64,000 nucleotides of DNA, taken from contig NZ_ABIC01000024.1 in the NCBI RefSeq assembly GCF_000172075.1, positions 1 to 64,000 of the forward strand, written 5' to 3'. Shown here in pieces: positions 18,629 through 29,039 of this stretch (positions within the stretch are counted from its first letter, which is position 1; every line of letters starts with the position of its first letter). Under the pieces are notes generated by a model. That model had not been told where the DNA came from and searched no databases. It worked only from the letters and a program-made list of their open reading frames with translations. The DNA comes from Shewanella benthica KT99. GTDB taxonomy: Bacteria > Pseudomonadota > Gammaproteobacteria > Enterobacterales > Shewanellaceae. The translations under genes and the position numbers were made by a program.

Positions 18629-19526
18629 ATGTTAGAACAGATTAAGGTGTTTCATCAGGTTGTGGATTCTGGAAGCTTTTCTCAGGCTGCTCAGGTTCTG
18701 CATATGGCGCCGTCTTCTATCGCGCGCAATATCGATAATTTAGAGGCTCAGCTTAAAACAACACTATTTAAGCGCAGTACTCGTCAGCTAATTTTAACCG
18801 AAGAGGGGCGTTATTTTTACCAACAGTCGGGCAAGTTAGTTGAAAATGCCGATATCTTGCTGGCTGAGATGCGAGGGACCCAAGATACTCCCCAAGGCTT
18901 GTTAAGGATCTCTGTGTTCGAAAGTTTTGGCAACCTATGTCTGGCGCCGATAATTCCTGAGTTTTTGCAGATGTACCCGGATGTGCAAATTGATTTAGAC
19001 CTAGACAATAAGCTAGTGGATCTTCATAGCGATAATGTGGATCTCGCCATTCGTATCGGTGTTCCCCAAGATAGTGGTTTAAAAGCTAGGAAATTACTGG
19101 AAAATCGTACCGTTGTTAACGGCATCACCTGTCTATGTAGAGCAGCATAAAACGATCACACAGCCCAGTGATCTAGCTGAGCATAACTGCTTACTCATCA
19201 GCCAAGAGAGGCAGAGGCATCATTGGTATTTCAACAAGGGGAAAAGCAAGCGAAAGGTCTCAGTTACGGGCAATTTGATATCTAAAGGAGGCTCGCCCTT
19301 GTTAATCGCGGCACTCAAAGGTTGCGGTGTACTCCTGTTATCTGAGTGGATGGTCAAACCTTACCTTGAGAGTAAAGAGCTAGTGGCAATTTTGCCTGAT
19401 TGGACGGTAAATCATAGGGAGAATGGCAGCGGTGAGATTTATGCTATTTACAAAGATGCTCAATATCCTAAGCTTAATACCAGAGCATTTTTAGATTTTA
19501 TGGTGAAAAAATTAGGGCAAATATAG
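18629..19526 (+). pseudogene. LysR family regulator, frameshifted
   Basis: The N-terminal HTH (MLEQIKVFHQVVDSGSFSQA) and the first half of the effector domain are intact to ARKLLENRTV. There the frame is lost; the rest continues one frame over from about 19113 as LTASPVYVEQHKTITQPSDL to the normal end. One extra base near 19107-19113 (CGTACCGTTGTTAACG) accounts for it. It would control the divergent AhpD-like gene. It could be a real mutation or a sequencing error. Confidence 0.85.
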
Positions 19527-19575
19527 TGTCGAGAATTAACCAGTAATCAGCAAAATATTATAGGGGAACGCAAGG

Positions 19576-19827
19576 TTATTTAAATGTCACCTTACCACCT
19601 ATCATCTTAAATGCCGGCGTGCCTCGAACTAAGGTATCTCTGGCGAACTCCTGCCCACAATTGGGGCAGATGCAGGGCGTGTGAGTGAAGTCTGCGACGA
19701 TTCGTTCCTTGAAGCACTTCACCAAAGCGCCTTTGCCACCCTTGCGATACTTAAACAACTGGGTTTTGCACTTAGCGCAGAAGATATCGACAGTGCGTGT
19801 GGGGCCTTTCTTATTGGGTTTTGCCAT
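19576..19827 (-). CDS. Small zinc-ribbon-like protein
   Basis: The 83-aa basic protein has two Cys pairs, CAKC (about residues 17-20) and CICPNCGQ (about 52-58), plus another Cys at about 38, arranged like a zinc ribbon. I do not recognise a named family; it resembles conserved small Shewanella proteins that may bind nucleic acid. Convergent with the LysR remnant, no operon partner. Confidence 0.6.
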   Translation of the reverse strand: MAKPNKKGPTRTVDIFCAKCKTQLFKYRKGGKGALVKCFKERIVADFTHTPCICPNCGQEFARDTLVRGTPAFKMIGGKVTFK

Positions 19828-20001
19828 GTTTTTGACTTACTATTGATAATGTCATTGTTATAAGTGGCTATTCTAATCGAGTAAAGCGTTAATACCAAAT
19901 ATGCAAAATCCAGGTTTCACTGCTACTATTTCTAAGTGCCTTTTTAATATTATAATGCTAGATTGTTTTAGTTAACATCAGTGTAACTTAGGTTATAGTC
20001 A

Positions 20002-20026
20002 TCGTCATGATAATGAATATTATGAC
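20002..20026 (+). promoter_or_regulatory. Dyad operator-like site before penicillin acylase gene
   Basis: CGTCAT and ATGACG are separated by 13 bp, with AT-rich GATAATGAATATT between them. It sits directly before the start at 20035. The regulator is unknown; the core also resembles part of a Fur site. Confidence 0.3.
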
Positions 20027-20034
20027 GAAACTTG

Positions 20035-22339
20035 ATGACTAAAATAATAAAAACACTCCTGATCCCGATCCTCTCGCTGATTTTTATTCTGCTTTCGACA
20101 GCTTATTTTGGGCTACATCTGAGTCTGCCTAAGCTATCAGGGGAGTTTCGCAGCGGCCATTTATTTGAATCTGTTACCATAGAGCGAGACAGATTGGGTA
20201 CTGCGGTCATACATGGTCAAAACCGTCGAGATGTGGCTTATGCTCTGGGTTTTGCACATGGACAAGATAGATTCTTTCAGATGGATCTGCTTAGGCGTAA
20301 CTCGGCTGGTGAACTCGCAGAAATCTTCGGTGAAAAGGCGTTAAATCTGGATAAGTCTCGCCGTTTTCATCAACTGAGGAAGCGAGCCGAGAATACGGTC
20401 GCTAAGATGGAACCAAAGCAAAAATTGCTACTACTGGCCTATGCCAATGGCGTCAACGCCGCAGTAGCAGAGCAAAGCCTGAGTTCTTTCGAATACCTGC
20501 TCACCGGGACAAGCCCACAAACGTGGCAACCGGCAGATAGTTTACTGGTTATCTATAGCATGTATCTGGATCTGCAAGGCAATACCCCAAAGCGAGACAT
20601 GGCTCTGACTCAGATCCAGCGTTTATATGGCGAGCAGATGTTGGCATTCGTGATGCAAAATAGCCCCTATCAGGCGGCGCTCGACTCTAGTCTTCTCCCG
20701 ACCGAAGAGGTATTAACTCCAGAGCTTGAACCTCAATTGCTGGCGACGGCCCTGATGAGCACGATTGAAGAACCCTTAGATATCGGCAGCAATAATTGGG
20801 CGGTAACCGGCGATTTAACGATGAGTGGTCGAGCCATGCTGTCCGATGATATGCATCTGTCGTTTGGGGTACCTATCATCTGGTACCGCGCTCAATTGAA
20901 TTACCCATCAGCTACAGGTGAGACTATACAAGTGACAGGCGTCTCCTTACCTGGCGCTCCGGCCATTGTTGTGGGCACAAATAACAGGGTCGCCTGGGGA
21001 TTTACCAATGCCTATATCGATACCGCCCTGGATAGCAATCGATGACAAGGAGCCGTTAACCACAGAGATAGAAGTAATCAAACTCCCGGGTTCTTTATCG
21101 AGTATCAAATATCCGCTGCTATTATCTCAATTTGGCCCGGTTAAGCGTGTTAATGGACAAGACTATGCGCTTGCTTGGGTGGCACACCAAGATTATGCCG
21201 TCGATATGGAACTGATGGGATTAGAGACAATATCGAGCGTGCAAGAGGGACTGGCACTGGCGACAACATTTGGGATCCCGGTACAAAACTTGATGTTAGT
21301 CGACAGTGAAGGCAATGCCGGCTGGAAACCTGCCGGAGCTGTGCCATCGAGGACTAATCCTGCTAATGTGGCGCAATTACCAAAAACCTTCCAGGGAGAC
21401 TTGTGGGGGATAGACGAGACAGAGTTACCACAAGTAGTGAATCCTCAGCATGGACGACTGTGGTCAGCCAACGCTCGTGTGATGTCGGCAGAACAATTTA
21501 GTCGCTTCGGTGATGGAGGTTATGCGCTAGGTGCCAGGAGCCAGCAGATCCGTGACCGTCTATTCGAGTCGGAGCAGTTTAGCGAGCAGGACTTTTATCG
21601 ATTACAGTTAGACAACAAGGCTAAGTTTTTAACGCCTTGGCATGATTATCTGATTAACCTGCTCTCAGATGAGCCGGTTAGATTTGCCAAAGATATTCAA
21701 TTTATCAGGGATTGGCAGGCTTGTGCCTGTGCAGACTCGGTCGGATACACCTTAGTTCGTAGTTTCAGGGCTAAGTTAATCGATGCCAGCTTCGCCCCGA
21801 TAGAGACAGGTTTGCAACAGATAAATGTGTCTTTATCTCCGGTTAAGCGTTATCTGGAACCTGCCATGTGGCAGCTGCTGGAAGATGAGCCTGACTCTTG
21901 GCTTCCCGAGCAGTATTCAAGTTGGGATAAGTTTGCCATTCAGGCTTACGTCGACTCGACTGAGGAATTATTAAGTAAACACAGTGATAATGGAGTACTA
22001 GCCGATCTTAACTGGGGCAAGGTCAATGCCCTTAAGATACAACACCCCTTCAGTAAACAGATGCCGCTGCTAAGTTCCTTGTTGGACATGCCAACCGTGA
22101 CAGGTTTTGGTGATAGCTTTATGCCTGCGGTGCAGAGAAGTTCTTTTGGTGCTTCTCAACGCTTCATCGTGCAACCTGGGCTAGAGTCACAGGCCATCAT
22201 GGTAATTCCTGGGGGGCAGTCAGGTCATCCCTTATCTGATTATTACCGTGCCGGTTTCGATGAATATGCAAATCATCAGTCAACCCCTCTGCTGCCGAGT
22301 GAAATCTTGCATAAGATAACGATTCAAGCGATTAAATAA
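20035..22339 (+). pseudogene. Penicillin acylase family (Ntn hydrolase) gene, frameshifted
   Basis: Two overlapping frames make one acylase. The 5' part (to about 21030) has the N-terminal membrane/signal segment, the alpha chain (AYALGFAHGQDRFFQMDLLRR) and the beta-chain start GSNNWAV with the nucleophilic Ser. It ends after WGFTNAYIDTA. The 3' part continues one frame over with WIAIDDKEP and runs to 22339, including PGGQSGHPLSDYY. A net 1-nt gain or 2-nt loss near 21030 splits it. The product would have been a periplasmic amide hydrolase (acylase, possibly acyl-homoserine lactone or beta-lactam type). Sequencing error is possible. Confidence 0.87.
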
Positions 22340-22359
22340 TTACAATAGGGTCATATCCC

Positions 22360-22554
22360 ATGACATTGCCCAGGCTTGTTGCGCTAGTGTTAACCGCTGC
22401 GTTCTTGAGTGGATGCCAGAAAGACGTAATATTTCAATTGGATACTGTCACAGAAGTAAAAGCTAAGTCGGGAACTACTTATAAAGAGGTGGCTGGAGAG
22501 GGGGAGTCAACTTTAGAACCATTGCAGCCGATGAGGCGCATAGTACTCGATTAG
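22360..22554 (+). CDS. Small lipoprotein, 64 aa
   Basis: It has a lipoprotein signal LVALVLTAAFLSGC with lipobox Cys at about 19, then a short polar tail. It starts 21 bp after the acylase stop and is probably co-transcribed. Family not recognised; likely an envelope lipoprotein. Confidence 0.6.
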   Translation: MTLPRLVALVLTAAFLSGCQKDVIFQLDTVTEVKAKSGTTYKEVAGEGESTLEPLQPMRRIVLD

Positions 22555-22709
22555 CCGATTGAACCCTTTCAAGGGAGTAGAGGATGTTCTGAAGCACAAA
22601 AGATATGTCCCGTCTTTTGCTTATTTTTTATCGATGGATATGCGTGCTTCGATTTTAACTAAATAAGTGCTATTGATTAATGCCATAACACTTATTCGCT
22701 AAGGGCTAG

Positions 22710-24062
22710 TTAGGTGTGTGCAAGCTGCGCCGCTAACTTAATTTGCTGCGCCATTAGTTGGTTTAAGTCTAATCCTACGACTTGGCCATCCAGTACGCGC
22801 CAGCGACCTGCAACCATCACTTTATCCGCTTTAGTTGCCCCACAAAGCAGCAGCGCAGCAACTGGCGTACCTGAGCCGGCAAAACGAATTTCATCAAGCT
22901 TAAATAGTGCAACATCGGCTTGCTTACCGACCGCAATCCCACCAATATCATCACGGCCTAAACAGGCCGCAGAGCCTTTAGTGGCCCAGTCAAAGGCTTT
23001 TTTATGAGTGATCTTGCTGGCGCCATAACGTAAGCGTTGCAGCAACAAGGCTTGGCGAACTTCACCAATCATATTTGAACCGTCATTGGACGCTGAGCCA
23101 TCAACTCCTAGACCCACTGGGCTGCCTGCAGCTTGTAGGTCTAATGTTGGGCACTGACCAGAACCCAGCAGCATATTAGATGACGGGCAGTGACAAATAC
23201 CCACGCCCGCGGCGCCTAAACGGTCAATTTCTTGTTCATTAAAGTGGATACCATGGGCAAGCCAAGTGCGGTTGTTAAGCCAACCCACCCGCTCAAGGTA
23301 ATCAACCGGGCGTACGCCAAACATTTTAATACAGAACTCAGTTTCATCGTGTGTTTCAGCAAGGTGGGTGTGCAGCCTAACATCGAGTCCTTGAGCTAGC
23401 TCTCCTGTGGCTCGCATAAGCTCTTCGCTAACAGAGAAAGGTGAGCAGGGGGCCAAAGCTATTCTGGTCATAGCGCCATCTTCATATTGATGATAACTTT
23501 TAATCAGTCTTTGGCTGTCATCTAAGATCTGTTGCTCGGTTTGAATCGTGGTTCTTGGCGGCAGTCCACCTTGGTCTTCGCCTAGGCTCATAGAGCCGCG
23601 CGTTAAATGAACTCGTATGCCAAGTTTACGCGCTTGTTCTATCTGAATGTCGATGGCATTTTCTAACCCATTCGGGAAAAGGTAGTGGTGATCACTGGCG
23701 GTGGTACATCCAGACAGCAGCAGTTCACTCAAGGCAATTTGTGTTGAGGTTGCAATCATTTGTGGTGTGAGTTTAGCCCAAACAGGGTAGAGGCTTTGCA
23801 GCCAAGGGAATAACTCTTTGTTGAGTGCAGCGGGAAAGGCACGGGTTAAGGTTTGATAAAAGTGATGGTGACTATTAATTAACCCCGGGATCAATACATG
23901 CTCCGATGCATCAATGACCTCATCAACCACTTTGCTGGGCTCACCACCTGCAGTAATCAACTCGATGATAATATCGTCTTGAATAACAATCCCTCCAGCA
24001 TAGCTTGTATCTAAACCGTCGAGCGGGTTTTTTATCCAAGTACGGATAGATTTGTTTTGCAT
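22710..24062 (-). CDS. 8-oxoguanine deaminase-type amidohydrolase (TRZ/ATZ family)
   Basis: The 450-aa enzyme has the metal site GLINSHHHFYQTLTRAF, HTHLAETHDE, WLAHGIHFNEQE with its metal-ligand His, HCPSSNMLLGSG and the catalytic Asp in GLGVDGSASNDGSNM. The last motif and NSHHHFYQT are typical of 8-oxoguanine/hydroxydechloroatrazine-type deaminases. The expected reaction is hydrolytic deamination of an oxidised purine such as 8-oxoguanine to urate. It is cytoplasmic. A C-terminal fragment of another minus-strand gene ends about 260 bp upstream. Confidence 0.82.
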   Translation of the reverse strand: MQNKSIRTWIKNPLDGLDTSYAGGIVIQDDIIIELITAGGEPSKVVDEVIDASEHVLIPGLINSHHHFYQTLTRAFPAALNKELFPWLQSLYPVWAKLTPQMIATSTQIALSELLLSGCTTASDHHYLFPNGLENAIDIQIEQARKLGIRVHLTRGSMSLGEDQGGLPPRTTIQTEQQILDDSQRLIKSYHQYEDGAMTRIALAPCSPFSVSEELMRATGELAQGLDVRLHTHLAETHDETEFCIKMFGVRPVDYLERVGWLNNRTWLAHGIHFNEQEIDRLGAAGVGICHCPSSNMLLGSGQCPTLDLQAAGSPVGLGVDGSASNDGSNMIGEVRQALLLQRLRYGASKITHKKAFDWATKGSAACLGRDDIGGIAVGKQADVALFKLDEIRFAGSGTPVAALLLCGATKADKVMVAGRWRVLDGQVVGLDLNQLMAQQIKLAAQLAHT

Positions 24063-24320
24063 AGGTACTCCTCGTTTACAGGTTTATAAAAATACGACTA
24101 AACCCGGATGTAGGAGCCAATAATGCACAAACCGGAAAGGTGCGTTATTAGTTGATAACATATATATCACCGTCACTTCGGGTGCTGATGAGTTCTGCAT
24201 TTTGAAGTGGTTTGGCTATCATGCCAATGGAAATAGCTATCACGGCAAGTCAGCTTGCCTCCGAAAATAACTTAGAGGTTAAAACAGCTTGGTACTGGCC
24301 AACTTATCGATAACCGTTGC

Positions 24321-24428
24321 TTATGATGTCACTTGCTTATCATCTACAGCGAGTGGCGCTGTCTCTTCTTCCTCTTGTTTACTCCGTTCTTGCGGAATAA
24401 TCAAGCTCATTAACATGGCTAAAGGTGT
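24321..24428 (-). pseudogene. C-terminal remnant, possibly a permease tail
   Basis: On the minus strand a frame reads TPLAMLMSLIIPQE followed by an acidic tail and ADDK-like end, then TAA at 24321-24323. It has the look of the last membrane helix and tail of a transporter. It is cut at about 24428, where REP-like sequence begins. Purine permeases often neighbour 8-oxoguanine deaminase genes, so a lost NCS2-type permease is one guess. Confidence 0.35.
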
Positions 24429-24470
24429 CAGGCTCTGACCACGTTATTGGACGGATACGGAGCTCTGGTG

Positions 24471-24557
24471 GTGTAGGAGGGTCTTTGATGTAGGAGGGTC
24501 TTTAGGCCCGAGGTTTTGATCATGTGTTCTTTCGCGGCTAAAGCCGCTCCTACAAGG
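24471..24557. repeat. REP-like palindromic units in inverted pair
   Basis: Unit 1 (24489-24513) reads TGTAGGAGGGTCTTTAGGCC and onward. Unit 2 (24531-24557) is the inverted TTCGCGGCTAAAGCCGCTCC, followed by TACAAGG. A truncated unit (GTGTAGGAGGGTCTTTG) lies at 24471-24487. The pattern GTAGGAGCGGCTTTAGCCGC is the well-known gammaproteobacterial REP type, and the pair forms a BIME-like structure. Confidence 0.65.
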
Positions 24558-25025
24558 TGTGGCGGATATCGCAAGCAAATACAGAACGCTGCGCTTACAG
24601 AATGGCCTTCGGCCACATGAACACTGATGCCGCCGCTATTTATTTAGGGCGGCTTTTTGTTATTTGGGGTTTGGATCAACTACTTTTGCATCGCCATCGC
24701 TTACCAAGGATGTGTCGACTATCTTGAAAAACACCGGTTTAGCAAGAGTGACCATTGGATCCGTCGTCGAGTACGTATGTGACTTTGGGAGCACAAGTAA
24801 AGGCCCATGGCGAAGCTCGACTCTGGTTAAAATGTTTGACCAGGGATACTGCAAGCACTGAGTAATGTCTCGAAACAAAGAAGCTAACCAGAAAGTTTAG
24901 GTTAGGACATTTTATTGTTGAGAGTAAATGAACCGCCCTCGGCTCTGGCATCCTGCTTCGCCCTACCTCCTAAATCCATTTAGTCGTGTGTGGAGCCGCA
25001 TGCAGGGTGGTGTGGGGGCTGGAGG
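24558..25025. other. Accessory non-coding stretch with stem-loop
   Basis: No convincing gene: the frames present (about 62-72 codons on both strands) overlap each other and lack ribosome sites. At about 24995-25060 it is GC-rich, with GGAGCCGCATGC, GGTGTGGGGGCTGGAGG and a stem GCTGGAGG/CCTCCGGC followed by TACCCGATT. This recalls the 3' end of a group II intron, but a canonical domain V with tetraloop is not seen. Confidence 0.35.
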
Positions 25026-25820
25026 CTAGATACCTCCGGCTACCCGATTAGCTTCGATTTCAGCCATGGATTCACGTTCAAACTTAAGCGCCTCAGTGCG
25101 GTTGCCGAAATAGCGAGGAACCCCTCCTAATGCCATAAATCCCCCAATAGGCTGTTCATGATGACCTATAATAAGACCGCCATAACAATTATGAGCATGA
25201 CAGCCGCTAATTAGTGAAGAATTATTTGTAACTAGAACATTGCTCGGTCTAACTAAAACCTCGACACCGTTTCTCAAAAAACGTCCACGATTGATAACAA
25301 CTCTATTCGGTGGCTGAAAATCAATTTTTATGAGAATCTTTCGATGTGCTTCTCGGACAGTTAGTTTTGTTCCAACTAGCTGAACATCCCATGGTTCAGT
25401 CGAGTAATAAAGTTGATTGTTTTTAATATGAAGAACTGGTGTATTACATTCATCAAAAATAACAAGATTTAGAAGAAAATGCCCATCAGCCAAGATTAAG
25501 GCAATCAATGGTGTGCCATCTACACTTAAGGGCACCATTACGGTTCCATACCCTTGGTCTTCACATGTGAAGCTATTTCCACCAATCTCGACTTCGGCAG
25601 TTTTTCCAGCAAAATGCAAGTTGTACGGTTTAGATACACCTTCACGAAGATTAAATGGATTTGAGTTTGCCTCGCTTACCTTCTCTTTTGGGAGTAATCC
25701 GCCAGTCTTTTCCCTATGATGTTGGTCACATAACAACGTTATCTCGTCAGCAACATGACGCTTAACCTCTGCCCACTCTTCCATGTGTTCATATTCATAG
25801 AGTGGTAGCTTAACGATCAC
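25026..25820 (-). CDS. Hypothetical protein with HNH-like N-terminal motif
   Basis: The 264-aa product begins with a region including ITLLCDQHHREKTGGLLP, which resembles the HNH-type segment in some phage and island proteins. The remainder is beta-rich and repetitive (NGVEVLVRPSNVLVTNNSSL) and not recognised. The second HNH half with further zinc Cys is absent, so nuclease activity is doubtful. Neighbours are remnants and repeats, which fits an accessory or horizontally acquired gene. The last codons overlap a stem-loop, so the C-terminus may not be original. Confidence 0.6.
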   Translation of the reverse strand: MIVKLPLYEYEHMEEWAEVKRHVADEITLLCDQHHREKTGGLLPKEKVSEANSNPFNLREGVSKPYNLHFAGKTAEVEIGGNSFTCEDQGYGTVMVPLSVDGTPLIALILADGHFLLNLVIFDECNTPVLHIKNNQLYYSTEPWDVQLVGTKLTVREAHRKILIKIDFQPPNRVVINRGRFLRNGVEVLVRPSNVLVTNNSSLISGCHAHNCYGGLIIGHHEQPIGGFMALGGVPRYFGNRTEALKFERESMAEIEANRVAGGI

Positions 25821-26318
25821 AGCCTAACGTATATGTTTAAGTTGGAAGTATAAGGATAATGTATTAACTAAAGAGGAAGGATTTACACAGCAGGCTGATA
25901 TTAAAGGAGTTAAATGATTGGTCATTAGATCAAGGCAGCGTGCTGACTCAAACAAAATATGCGTCCTGTTATGGCCTCAAGCATAATGAACCCTCGCTCA
26001 GCTATTTGCTTAATAAAGGGTACGACTAAACTAATACCTGACACATGTCGCTGACCTAGCTTATAAGATTTGTGTTTATCTATGCCTATAAATGTGGTCA
26101 CCTCCGCGAGGTGCTGCTGGGCAGCTACCAAACCGATTCCAACGAAATATTCAGCTTTGTCAAATAAACCATAACTGCTGTTATCTCGTCACTCGTAACC
26201 GCTTTTTTGCCATTCTCTAGCTTGGCTTCCTGCAAAAGATATGGCAGTCCTGTATTTTTGGGTCTATCAAAGCTTTATATATGAGTATTATGTTCATGAT
26301 TTTATTAGGGAGTATTAG
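25821..26318. other. Accessory stretch with weak minus-strand ORFs
   Basis: A 68-codon frame (25925-26131, minus) and an overlapping start-less frame (about 26125-26270, minus, containing LPYLLQEAKLENGKKAVTSD) look partly coding. Neither has a family I can name or a good start. They may be pieces of one degraded gene. Confidence 0.3.
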
Positions 26319-26953
26319 ATGATCGTGCTTGCATACAAAGAGAACGCAATAAAGTGGACAATTGCACAAGCTCTCTTATTCCTATCAATCATCTATTTCT
26401 TTGAATGGTATTGTGGCTTCTTAAGCAGCGTATATGCCTACATTGTGGAGAAAGACCTATTCCAACCTATTGCTACCATCCTTACAGGTGCTTTAGCTGT
26501 TATAGCTGTTGTTTATACTCAGCGTGGCTTTAACAACAGGCAGGTAAAAGACCATGAAATGCAGACTAACCTCTTCAACGACAATCTAAAGCACGTTAAA
26601 GAAGCCCAAAAAACTAGCTTGTCTCATGACAAGCAATGAAAGCAGAGTGAAACAGATATAAAGCGATTAGAGGAGCTGTTTGCCTTGTGCTCTCAGATGA
26701 AGAGAGACTTGTTAGAATTCAAGCCTGAAGTTCCCAAGCCCTCCTCAATGTATAAAGTAGAGTCTGTAATAATAGGGCCAGTAGGTACAATGAAAGTAGA
26801 CAGACAATAGCTGACAGAGGTATGCGGTTAGTTGCAGCTATAAAAAGCCCAGCCCCTAATACGTTAATAGATGAGATTAGCGATTATATTCAAGCTATTG
26901 AGTCATACCAAAAATACGTACTCAAAGAAATAAAAACAAAAAGTAACTACTAA
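26319..26953 (+). pseudogene. Small membrane protein gene with in-frame stop
   Basis: A frame from ATG 26319 gives 106 aa with two membrane segments (about 13-35 and 49-68) and a charged tail, then TGA at 26637. The same frame continues without interruption for 56 more codons (SETDIKRLEELFALCSQMKR..., coiled-coil-like) to TAG at 26808. A third frame (26822-26953) continues with similar polar sequence. This suggests one longer gene broken by a nonsense codon and perhaps a frameshift. Function unknown; the context is accessory. Confidence 0.55.
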
Positions 26954-27147
26954 CTTTTCCCTTTGGAAAACATTGTGGCTTTCGGAGTCATCGAGTGAAC
27001 TTATCAGCAGTTTATCTGCATGGTGATGTGCAAGCTTCTAAATCAGGGATGATTTAGCAGAGCCTATAGGGATATATTTACGGCGGCTTGCAAAGGCACT
27101 GGCAGATAAGCGGCATAACATTAGGGCGAGTTCATACAAACTTTCAC

Positions 27148-27200
27148 AAAAAAGCCACCAGAACCACTTAGTTAAATAAGCAGTGTTCGGTGGCTTTCTC
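27148..27200 (-). terminator. Terminator of the pfa operon
   Basis: On the minus strand AAAGCCACCGAACAC ... GTTCTGGTGGCTTTTTT forms a 9-bp GC-rich base with an extended stem and a T tract. It is about 100 bp after the pfaD stop. The plus-strand T run is shorter. Confidence 0.85.
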
Positions 27201-27301
27201 TTAGCTTTTACTTAAAACTTAAAAATGCTCATTTTAAAAGCCGCTCAGGGCTGACGCTTTTGATTGCTTTCCTCGCAACTCGCCGTAACTCGTCGCTGCT
27301 T

Positions 27302-28942
27302 TTAAGCCATTCTCTGAGTCGGCTTCCAGCGTAGTAACTGAGTCGGTAACTTAACCCCTTGTGAAGTCAGGTTGTTTACTCGGTTAAGGTAAGCCGCGCC
27401 ATACATCAGATGCTTGGCCACATCGACGGCATTACGCTCCTGGTAGTTATCTAAATAACTGCCTTTAGCCCACTGGTTGAATGCACCCAGTGCCGGACCT
27501 GCCCAGATTTGATAATCCATCTCACGGCCCACTTCGCCTGAGTTTGACCAGCGGCTGGAAAGCCCCAGGTACCAGCGGAAGATGAGTGCCATCTTACGCT
27601 TAGGGTTGCCCTCGGCGCGTTCGATCTGCTTAGGGTCACGTTCATTAAAGTGCGCCACTGTGCCGGCCCAGATCTCATCGAGAGAGGAACGGAACACCTG
27701 CTTCTCTAACTTCTCTCGCTCATCTTTTGGAATCGCCTCGATAGAGTCGTAACGGGTGTAGAGTTCGTAGAGCTTGTTGGCTCGCATAGGGAAAAGCGTA
27801 CCACGCTTAACTACCTGCAGCTTGACGCCCATCTCGAACATATCGGCAGCGGGTGCCATGGTCACGTCGGCCATCTCAGTGTTCGCCAGCAGCTTGCGAG
27901 TGTGCTCGCTGGCTCCAGCTTCGACACAAGCCTGGTTTACCGAGCCTGTGACAATATAGGCGGCGCCCATGTTGAAGGTTGCTAAAGCCGCGTCAGGAGT
28001 TCCCACACCGCCGCCACAACCGACGCGAATCGGCGTGTCGTATTGATATTTGGCTTGAATTTCTTCTTTCAATGCCAAAATTGTCGGCAGCAGTGTTACT
28101 AATGGCCGGTTATCTGTGTGTCCGCCGGAGTCTGCTTCGGCGGTGATGTCATCGCTCATAGGAACAAGTTGGGCAAGCTCCATCTGCTCGGGTGTAATAG
28201 AGCCGTCATCGACCAATTTTTGTAGCATCTTGACCGGGGCTGGCATCATGAACTTCTCAGCCACTTCGGTGCGGCTGATTTTAGCGATAACTTTATTGGC
28301 GATAACAATATTGCCATGGTTATCACGGCTAAGCCCAGCTGCGCGGTAGTAGACGATTTGAGCTGTGAGTCCCAAGAATGCTGAGGCTTCTACGGTGCGA
28401 ACCTTATGCTTGATAAATAGCTCGACACTGCCACGTTCAAGTGCTGGCTCGCTTGGGCTATGGATAAGGTTAAACATGTAAGGGCCGTTAGGTAAGGCGG
28501 CTTGGATACGTTTTATTGCGGTTTCTACGCGGCTTGGAATAAGGCCGGCTGCACCGAATGAACATAAGATGCCAGCTTTACCCAAGGCGATAACCAGCTC
28601 TTCGGATGAGATACCGTTGGCCATTGCGCCGGCATAGTAGGCGTATTTTACCCCGTGTACGCGGCGGAAGTTACTGTCGCCCAGGCTTTCTGTGCCTAGC
28701 GCCGGTGCAAAGGCACTGACAGGGTGTGAATTGCCGTTTACGCCTCGAGTTAAAGCACTCTCTGTAACGACTTGGGCTTCTTGGGCGATGCCGACACCTT
28801 TTTCGCTGTGATTAACGACATAGCAACCCCGGCTGAAATCTTTCAGTTGTTGCTCCATGGTCTTGACGTCGAAACTGATGCTGGCATCGGTAACCGACCA
28901 AGGCCAGGGAGACAGTTTTTCATTGGTTGTAATAGGATTCAT
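27302..28942 (-). CDS. pfaD: PfaD, enoyl reductase of the PUFA synthase
   Basis: The 546-aa flavin-dependent enoyl reductase belongs to the PfaD/FabD2 group related to nitronate monooxygenases. Visible motifs include GILCSFGAAGLIPSR, ADSGGHTDNRPL and a glycine-rich flavin-phosphate region VGCGGGVGTPDAALATFNMG. It reduces the enoyl-thioester intermediates in EPA synthesis on the PfaABC complex. It is the last gene of the cluster, 153 bp after pfaC and followed by a terminator. That gap contains a 14-bp stem, unlike the tight overlaps of the other pfa genes. Confidence 0.95.
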   Translation of the reverse strand: MNPITTNEKLSPWPWSVTDASISFDVKTMEQQLKDFSRGCYVVNHSEKGVGIAQEAQVVTESALTRGVNGNSHPVSAFAPALGTESLGDSNFRRVHGVKYAYYAGAMANGISSEELVIALGKAGILCSFGAAGLIPSRVETAIKRIQAALPNGPYMFNLIHSPSEPALERGSVELFIKHKVRTVEASAFLGLTAQIVYYRAAGLSRDNHGNIVIANKVIAKISRTEVAEKFMMPAPVKMLQKLVDDGSITPEQMELAQLVPMSDDITAEADSGGHTDNRPLVTLLPTILALKEEIQAKYQYDTPIRVGCGGGVGTPDAALATFNMGAAYIVTGSVNQACVEAGASEHTRKLLANTEMADVTMAPAADMFEMGVKLQVVKRGTLFPMRANKLYELYTRYDSIEAIPKDEREKLEKQVFRSSLDEIWAGTVAHFNERDPKQIERAEGNPKRKMALIFRWYLGLSSRWSNSGEVGREMDYQIWAGPALGAFNQWAKGSYLDNYQERNAVDVAKHLMYGAAYLNRVNNLTSQGVKLPTQLLRWKPTQRMA

Positions 28943-29039
28943 TATTTGACCCTTAAAATAATTCTTTTAGTTAAATGTGGAGCAGTTTAGTTCTGTCTCT
29001 TTCACATTCATTAATCTTTAATTCTTGTGCTGTTAGGCC

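Noticed and set aside
24995-25060. Complete group II intron
   Set aside because: No reverse transcriptase ORF and no canonical domain V; kept only as a possible remnant.
25925-26131. 68-codon minus-strand ORF as a confident gene
   Set aside because: No family, no good ribosome site, and an overlapping frame looks at least as coding.
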